From NCBI GenBank assembly GCA_023653785.1, contig JAMKCH010002982.1, positions 1 to 64,000 on the forward strand: a DNA stretch of 64,000 nt, written 5' to 3'. How positions within the stretch are numbered: position 1 is the first letter of the stretch; each line of letters begins with the position of its first letter. The stretch is from Ophioderma brevispina. Lineage: Eukaryota > Echinodermata > Ophiuroidea > Amphilepidida > Ophiodermatidae. Both the position numbers and the translations under genes were made by a program. The notes under the pieces were generated by a model. The model ran no database searches. It saw only the letters and a program-made list of their open reading frames with translations, and was not told where the DNA came from. Below, one piece after another: positions 58,082-64,000 of this stretch.

Positions 58082-59057
58082 AAACACTATCAGTGATCCA
58101 CCATAAATAGTCAAAATAGAAACTTGCAGGAATAGCTTGAAAGCGAAGGATAAGTCTGTAAATAAGTTATTTTTTCCGACTGATAAACTGATAGAAAGCT
58201 AAAGCCCCAGTCACACTGGGAGATACGACAGGTTACAACTAGATGCGACTAGTTGCGATTGGCAAACGCAAGCAGTCTTCGGCAATCTTAAAAAAGGTGT
58301 GCCACTGATCGGCGACGATCGTGGGCTGTGGCAGGTAGTCGCACATGTCCCTCCTGTCGCAGAGAGGTTTTCGGTCATGTTCAAAAACCTTTCTGCGATT
58401 GAACCAAGGTTTGACCTTCGCATACAATCGCCTACAATCGCATTTGGTCGTGCGATGTTGGCACGTCAAGTCGTATGTAGTCGCCGACTATCGTACGATT
58501 GGTCATTGTTTTAGAGTGGTGCGATTAATAGCACGATTGGTGGAAGACTATGTACGACTATCCTGCGAGTGTCTGCGATTAATCGCACGTATATAGACCA
58601 ATCGCGCGCTATGTGAGGACCGTTGTGCCACCAACGTGTCACCACCAAGGACTGTTGTGCCACTGTTGATCCCACCACCAATCGTGCCATTTATCGTAGA
58701 TGATCGTAGATGAATTTTATAGTGTGACTGCTACACACGATTGACACCAAATCTTACGATGGCCTGGACGCTCGCACGATTTCTCAATCGCGGGCAATCC
58801 CAGGCAATCGCCTCTCCAGTGTGACTGGGGCTTAAATAAAACAGCAGTATTCAAAGATACAAATCCCCATTCAATTAGGTATTGTAGTAAGTTTCCGTAT
58901 GGACAGTAATGACTCAAATATCTGATTTTGTCCTAATTAGGCTCCATTTGGTCCTATCACTTGTAGGATATGTTAGGATCCCTATACTTGTTACAAACAT
59001 GCAAAAATCTGATTTATTTTTTTGATTTTCTGATTTAGCAAATCACTGATAGTGCCT
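58082..59057. mobile_element. MITE family 6, copy 2 (TTAA-flanked), itself interrupted
   Basis: Left end AAACACTATCAGTGATCC, right end AAATCACTGATAGTGCCT, with TTAA at 58078-58081 and 59058-59061. Homologous in reverse to 29018-29369. Without the nested insert (58207-58834) it would be about 345 bp, close to the 352 bp of copy 1. Confidence 0.8.
58207..58834. mobile_element. PIF/Harbinger-like MITE with TAA target duplication
   Basis: Tips AGCCCCAGTCACACTGGGA and CTCCAGTGTGACTGGGGCT, flanked by TAA on both sides. 3-bp TWA duplications are typical of PIF/Harbinger. The interior (about 628 bp) repeats CGATTG/TGCGATT and TACGACT phrases in both orientations and has no transposase. Confidence 0.82.
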
Positions 59058-59058
59058 T

Positions 59059-59262
59059 TAACCCTCTGAGGTCGTCCAGCCCATTTTATTGGTTACATAT
59101 TGTGTTATATGGTATCAGAGACATGGTAAGAAAAGCTTAAAATGTGTGTACAGATATATAAAAGGTCTATTTTGATTGGTTACTCAGAGGTTATATCATG
59201 TTATATCAAGTAATGAGCCAATCAGAGATACTGTAAGAAAGGTGGTAGACCTCAGGGGGTTA
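59059..59262. mobile_element. MITE family 4, copy 2
   Basis: Ends TAACCCTCTGAGGTC and GACCTCAGGGGGTTA. Shares TTGATTGGTTACTCAGAGG, ATCATGTTAT and CAATCAGAGATACTGTAAGAA with 11979-12224. It abuts the right end of MITE family 6 with no spacer. Confidence 0.82.
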
Positions 59263-59490
59263 CACATATCTCTCTGGAGAATAAACAATAGCTGGTGATC
59301 TTACCATGCAAATCATGACCTTTGCAGGCCTATATGGTAAAAGATCTATCACCCCTGAATGTTACTAGTTCTTGCATTCCGTTACTTAAATAAGTTGTCA
59401 AACTTGTGTCGCTACTGCTTACAATTCTTCAAAAAATATAAAAAACAATTTGCATAGGATCTCTATCAAAACTAAATTATAACAGCTAAT

Positions 59491-59839
59491 TGGTAGAAAT
59501 ATTGATAGCTAACATTTCTGAATAACGTAGCGGCCGAGCTTTGAAAGTGCTCTAGTTTTCAATTACCCCTCCCCTCGGTACACAAAATACAACACACCTA
59601 TTGACGATTTAAATATATGATGATTTAGAAAATGATGGTTGTGGTTGAAAAGAGTTCGGTGGCAGGGATGATTTCTAGGCCGGAAAAATGCATTTTGGCT
59701 GCCAAATTAGCGGAAATTATTTTTTTAAACTTTTTTTAAAGTAAAAAAAACATTACAAATTTAGTTTATGGTATCTTTTTTGTTATTGATATAGGTTTTA
59801 TACATTGCATAAAAGGGTTCAGGTAATACTGGTTGTGGT
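59491..59839. other. Non-coding stretch
   Basis: No exon recognised; AT-rich with A- and T-runs (59718-59752). Confidence 0.35.
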
Positions 59840-62800
59840 GCCATGTGATAAAAAGGTGTTTTTTAGGAAAAAAATGGAAATTTTGGGTATATAAAACAGA
59901 ATCTAAAAATATAAATGTCAGAGATTGATAGTATTGCACATGGATAAAATTTGTTTTGTAATGAAATTAATAACTCTGATTTTTTAATAGTTGGGCCTGT
60001 AAGGGGGGGTTCCAGTGCACCCCCACAGTACTTCACCCAAACCAACTTTTTTAATGCCTTTTGGGGTCCTTAAACAACATTTCAGATGTTAACAGTGAAA
60101 AAAACAAAGTGAGTGACTCTGAGATCTCCACGATGGCCGCAATATGGCTGCCCAAATGTGTCAATCTTTAAACATGTCATATATCGGCCTAAAATTGGAT
60201 TAAAGCAAAAACGAAATCATTAAATATATGTTTTAGTTGCAATCATTTGTGCAATATTTCAGGGCTATACTATACATTCTAATTCAAGATTGCGTCCACT
60301 ATGGCAGGTCATCTCATCTCAAAATGAAAAATTGATGAAAAAATTCCAACAATTTTCCAAAATACTTATTAAATATAGCAAGGAGGAGGAAACCACAAAA
60401 ATGTTGTGTTAGGCAATCAACCCCCTGCTCTGGCTATTGCGCAATGTTATTTAATTCGAATTCAATATGGCGGCCATAAATCGTCCAAAATGGCCGACAA
60501 AAATTGGAAAATTGTAAATACAAATATAGTTTGCAGGACAAATAATGATTAATATGGTAAAGAACCCACAAGAAAATGATCATGGGCCATTGTGAAGTTT
60601 ATGGCAAGCATATTTGTAATAGCTTATGCTTTAAATCCAAGGATTGGCGCCAAGTAGCCGCACTTCAGTGCTCTTTTAAATCTATGAATTACCATATATT
60701 TGTAATATATTTAGTCATACAATGTCAAAAATAGGAATAAACAGGAGTAGAGTATAGCTAGAGTATATGGCTTTGACCATTGGATACTCATATCTGGAAT
60801 TTCTGTTTTGCTAACATGACATCATAAAAATTTTAAAGATGGAGCCAATATGAGACCCTCTTCAAGAGCCTGTACAATCCTACAAATTGGCAGGTTATTT
60901 ATAAGTTATACCATTCCAAAATGTGTGGTAAAGTGTCATCAAAAGTAAAGAAATATTTTCTTGAACATTAGGAGATTTATTATCGTTTTTTGTTTAAACA
61001 TGCAATAAAATTCAAGATGGGAGCCATATAGTTACATACAAAATGTACCAATGGAATATATTTGAAATGTAAAAAACTTTAGTGGTATAATCCAAATGAC
61101 GATAAAAAGTTTAAATTACGTATGGGCTAATTATGTCTTTGACTACAAAAATATACCTTTTCTTAAGATATCAGCTGCATTCAGTATTTAAGCAATTTAT
61201 TAAATTAAAATAAATACATATTTCATAATTTAGTTTGTTCCTTTATTTGCATGTTGTATGTTGGAATGAATCTCTTACTATATTGCAGATCTATGGACAA
61301 TTTAAATGGTTTTACTATGAGTTTTTTAGTCGGAGATTATGCCAAACATTTTTTTCCGACTTTTATATGATGATAAAATTTTATAATTACAAATATATGG
61401 GAATTTGTAGGTTTTAAGTAACTTTGAAGGCAGCCTTTTGGTGGCATCTTGAATTTTCAGTTGAAAACAAAAACAAATAAGAAACAATTGAGTTTGTAAT
61501 GGTCAAATGCATATGTCTGTTTATACTTATATACACTTTCATCATAATTTGGAATGGATATGCAAATATTTATACAAAATTATGAATTTTTATTATGATT
61601 ATTTGCAGATTTTTTAAAGGTATTGGACGCAGGCAACATTGCGCTCCTTTCATTTTTTTAGCATGTTAACAAATAAAATGGCGGATAGGAGTTTATAATG
61701 ATCAGAATAAGATGTATCATTCTTCAACGGCACTTCTATCTTACTTGTTGGGATGAATATAAAATAAATATTGTTACAACTTTTAGGACAGTTTGTAGTT
61801 TTAAAGATCATTGAAGGTGTCCATATTGGCTGTAATGTGAATTTTAACATGTTAACAAAACCTTGAATTCATCATGAGTTTCTAATGTTCAAAGAACATA
61901 TCTCCTACTTTTAATCATCATTTTGGATAATATAAACTCAAATTATGATACAAAATACATGACAATTGTAGATTAGATTTGAAAGGTTTGAATGCAGCTA
62001 TTGGCCATCATCTTGAATTCTATGTAAGTTTTACTAACAAACCAAAAATGTCAGATATGAATTCCTAATGTTGAAAAGAACATATTACACTTTACTTTGA
62101 TGACACTTACCAAATACATTTTGGAAATGATATACCTTGATACATGACGATATGCTTAATTTGTAGGAGTATAAAGCTCTTTGAAAGAGGTCACATTGTC
62201 GCCATACTTTAACTTTTATGCGTGTTACAATACCAGACATGAGGAAATATGGTCAAAGTCATTTAATCATAACTTTAATCTTACCCCCTTTTATTCATAA
62301 TGTGACATTATTGACTACTAAATTTATAGGACAGATATTCGGCAAGTAACTAATTTAAAAGAGCATTCAAAGGCGGCCATATTGGCGGGCATATTGGATT
62401 TGAAGCAAGATGATATTACAAAATGTTGTAAACTTCACAATGGCCCCCTGATGAGTATTTGTGGTTTCTTTACCATATTAACACTATTTCTGGCAAAACC
62501 ATGATTTATTTACAATTTTTCCCATTTTTAAAAAAAAAAAAAAAATCTTGGACGCCATCTTGGATTTGAATTAAGATAACGTTGCTAGTATGCATAGCTG
62601 GGTTTTTGATTATTCTAACACATATTTGGGTTTCTTTGTTTTATATTTATGATTATTTTGGACAGACACAATATATGAACTTTTTCCATTAATTTTTCAA
62701 TTTTGGCGCCTATATTGGATGCCTATGAATTTGATGTGTAGTAGTACACTGAAATTGCCACATATGAATTGGCAAGCTTAAAAAAGCATATATTTAATGA

Positions 62801-63095
62801 TTTCATATATGCTTTTATCCAATTGTTAGGCCGAATAGACATTTTTAAAAATTTGGACCATTTTTGGCAAGGCCATATTGGCGGCCATCTGGGATATCTC
62901 AAAGAGTACTCACTTTTTTTCAATGTTAAATCTGAATATGTGTTTGAGGACCCCAAAAGGCACATCCAAAAAAGTTGGTGGTTTTAAGTACTGTGGGGGG
63001 TGCAAGGGGGAACCCCCCTTACATGCCCAAACTAAAGTTTTTAGCTCAAAAAAACATGATTATTTGACCCAAAAAACACCCCGCCACAAAGTTTT
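59840..63095. mobile_element. Giant foldback element, about 3.25 kb, arms about 1.6 kb
   Basis: Reverse-complement matching extends from the edges almost to the middle (about 61460). Outer: GTAAGGGGGGTTCCAGTGCAC...CCACAGTACTTCACCCAAACCAAC (about 60000-60047) with the mirror at 62970-63030. Middle: GGAAAATTGTAAATACAAATA...CCATTGTGAAGTTTA (60508-60602) with 62427-62525. Inner: CATTCCAAAATGTGTGGTAAAGTGTCATCAAAAGTAAAG (about 60913-60950) with 62093-62130, and ATAAAATTCAAGATGGGAGCC (61005) with 62005-62025. The arms are diverged, AT-rich, and carry repeated AAGATGGCGGCC-like phrases. No transposase is apparent; the element is probably old and non-autonomous. Confidence 0.85.
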
Positions 63096-63285
63096 TTGAC
63101 CCACAAATCATCTTTTTAAAATATTTATATAACTCCTTTCCGATAGAAGTGGTTGCGTTGTTGTACCGAGGGGAGGGGGGTCGACAAATTGCAGTCCAAA
63201 CTGCTCACCAATAGCCGGGATCCGTGTTTTGGTATTTTTTTCTGCGACACTGCTAGTCGAAAGTAGTCTTGAGGCTACGACAGGA

Positions 63286-63500
63286 ATTCCAGGGTTACAA
63301 TGTTTTTGACAAGGGAGGACTTGTCAACCGGGGATGTATCCATAAAGGATCTGAGATGTAGCTTCGACATTACCACATACACCTGTTTTTTTACGAGGGG
63401 TGGCTCTATGCAGCACATTCCATGGTACACCTGTTTTGACACGGGGTTGCCTCCATAAAGGCTTAGTAGACATTCCTGGTACACTGTTTGACAAGGTTCA
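63286..63500. repeat. Short tandem repeat, unit about 65-75 bp, 3 copies
   Basis: The phrases CCAGGGTTACAATGTTTTTGACA, GGTACACCTGTTTTGACACGGG and GGTACACTGTTTGACAAGG are spaced along the stretch, with ATCCATAAAGG / CTCCATAAAGG between them. Diverged copies; no coding role seen. Confidence 0.6.
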
Positions 63501-64000
63501 TGTTGTCGGGGAGATAGTGGAAAATCGGATTTGGGCCTATATAAATATTGTTGTGAATGAATGAAAATTTGAATTAATATTAAATGTTTACTTTTTGATA
63601 TTTACTCATGTTGCATAGTCTAAATGTGCCACACAATATTGGTGGGCATTGAAGTTAGTGTTAATAAGCTTGGGTGTGGCTGAGAACACGCCATTGTTGT
63701 GAACTGACCTATGCTTCCTGTGAAAGGCTTTAATAGGGTAGGCCTTACTAAAGGCACATGTGCTAGCCATGTGTGTTGGTATTATGCATGCAGTGCAAAA
63801 GCTAGTCTCTGATTGGTCAATATAAAAGCTTGTATTTTGTGTACAGAATTTAAAGGCAGTCTTTGTCTGGAAGTCGAGGAGAGTGGTTGTAAAGAGAAAT
63901 TGCAGGCATGAATATATGTGAAATAAAGGAGAAGAATTGTAAAAGAAGTGTTCGGCTGTTTAATTTACAAGGACTCTAATGCGACGGACAAGACTCCGCA
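63501..64000 (+). mobile_element. Probable LTR of a retrotransposon (runs off the window)
   Basis: It starts TGTTGTCGGGGAG after the tandem repeat. It carries a CCAAT-type GATTGGTCAA directly before TATAAAAGC (63821) and an AATAAA (63922-63927) about 100 bp downstream, the promoter then poly(A) order expected in an LTR. It ends at the window edge in GACTCCGCA, so neither the 3' boundary, a primer-binding site nor internal genes can be seen. A Pol II gene promoter is an alternative. Confidence 0.45.

Larger units (their letters stand above)
57923..59490. mobile_element. MITE family 5, copy 2, split by other elements
   Basis: The left half (57923-58077) matches 15441-15600 (CACAGCTGTTTGAAAGTC...). 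The right half (about 59290-59490) matches 15655-15839 (AAATCATGACCTTTGCAGGC, GTTGTCAAACTTGTGTCGC, CAATTTGCAT). Between them lie MITE family 6 (58082-59057), which itself holds a PIF/Harbinger-like element (58207-58834), and MITE family 4 (59059-59262). Confidence 0.8.

Overview
The window looks like nuclear DNA of an animal, most likely a marine invertebrate and possibly an invertebrate deuterostome such as an echinoderm or hemichordate. The organism call is inference from general repeat style; no marker gene fixes the taxon. The DNA is AT-rich by eye. Bacterial-style packed genes are absent, spliced exons can be recognised, and there are non-LTR retrotransposon fragments, a tRNA-derived SINE, an LTR-like end and very many small palindromic DNA transposons (MITEs).

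Genes are few. The best is the 3' end of a mitochondrial carrier gene on the minus strand: exons 45429-45531 and 44531-44762 resemble mitochondrial glutamate carriers (SLC25A18/A22 type), and the intron splits the P-x-D-x-x-K-x-R signature. The reading frame is broken in several places, so this is either a pseudogene or a region of poor consensus. A second, unidentified minus-strand exon lies at 40554-40777 with a strong splice donor. Two short plus-strand candidate exons (5515-5573 and 7551-7595) encode similar peptides. A promoter-like stretch followed by a 33-codon ORF lies at 35470-36110. The rest is intron or intergenic DNA.

Layout. 1-12 kb: foldback and MITE copies, two candidate exons, and a 490-bp tandem duplication (9.6/10.25 kb). 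12.9-13.9 kb: a 247-bp tandem duplication in which one copy carries a 413-bp transposon with a TTA target duplication and the other is the empty site. 15-18.3 kb: MITEs, including a hAT-type element with a perfect 8-bp target duplication. 18.4-22.7 kb: a pair of inverted arms at least 0.5 kb long around a minisatellite and a decayed LINE. 24.5-25.8 kb: another long palindrome. 26-39 kb: MITEs, a 16-bp minisatellite, a second hAT-type MITE with a perfect 8-bp duplication, and a LINE 3' end. 40-46 kb: the exons. 50.8-54.7 kb: an 80-bp satellite of nearly 50 units. 55.8-57.5 kb: a SINE and a LINE. 57.9-59.5 kb: four MITE families nested or abutting. 59.8-63.1 kb: a foldback of about 3.25 kb whose two halves pair along most of their length. 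63.5 kb to the end: an LTR-like end.

No CRISPR array, defence island, operon or biosynthetic cluster is present. The most notable material is the set of giant foldback elements, the nested elements with readable target duplications, and the heterogeneous satellite. Several loci (satellite unit lengths, homopolymers, broken exon frames) suggest residual indel errors in the assembly.
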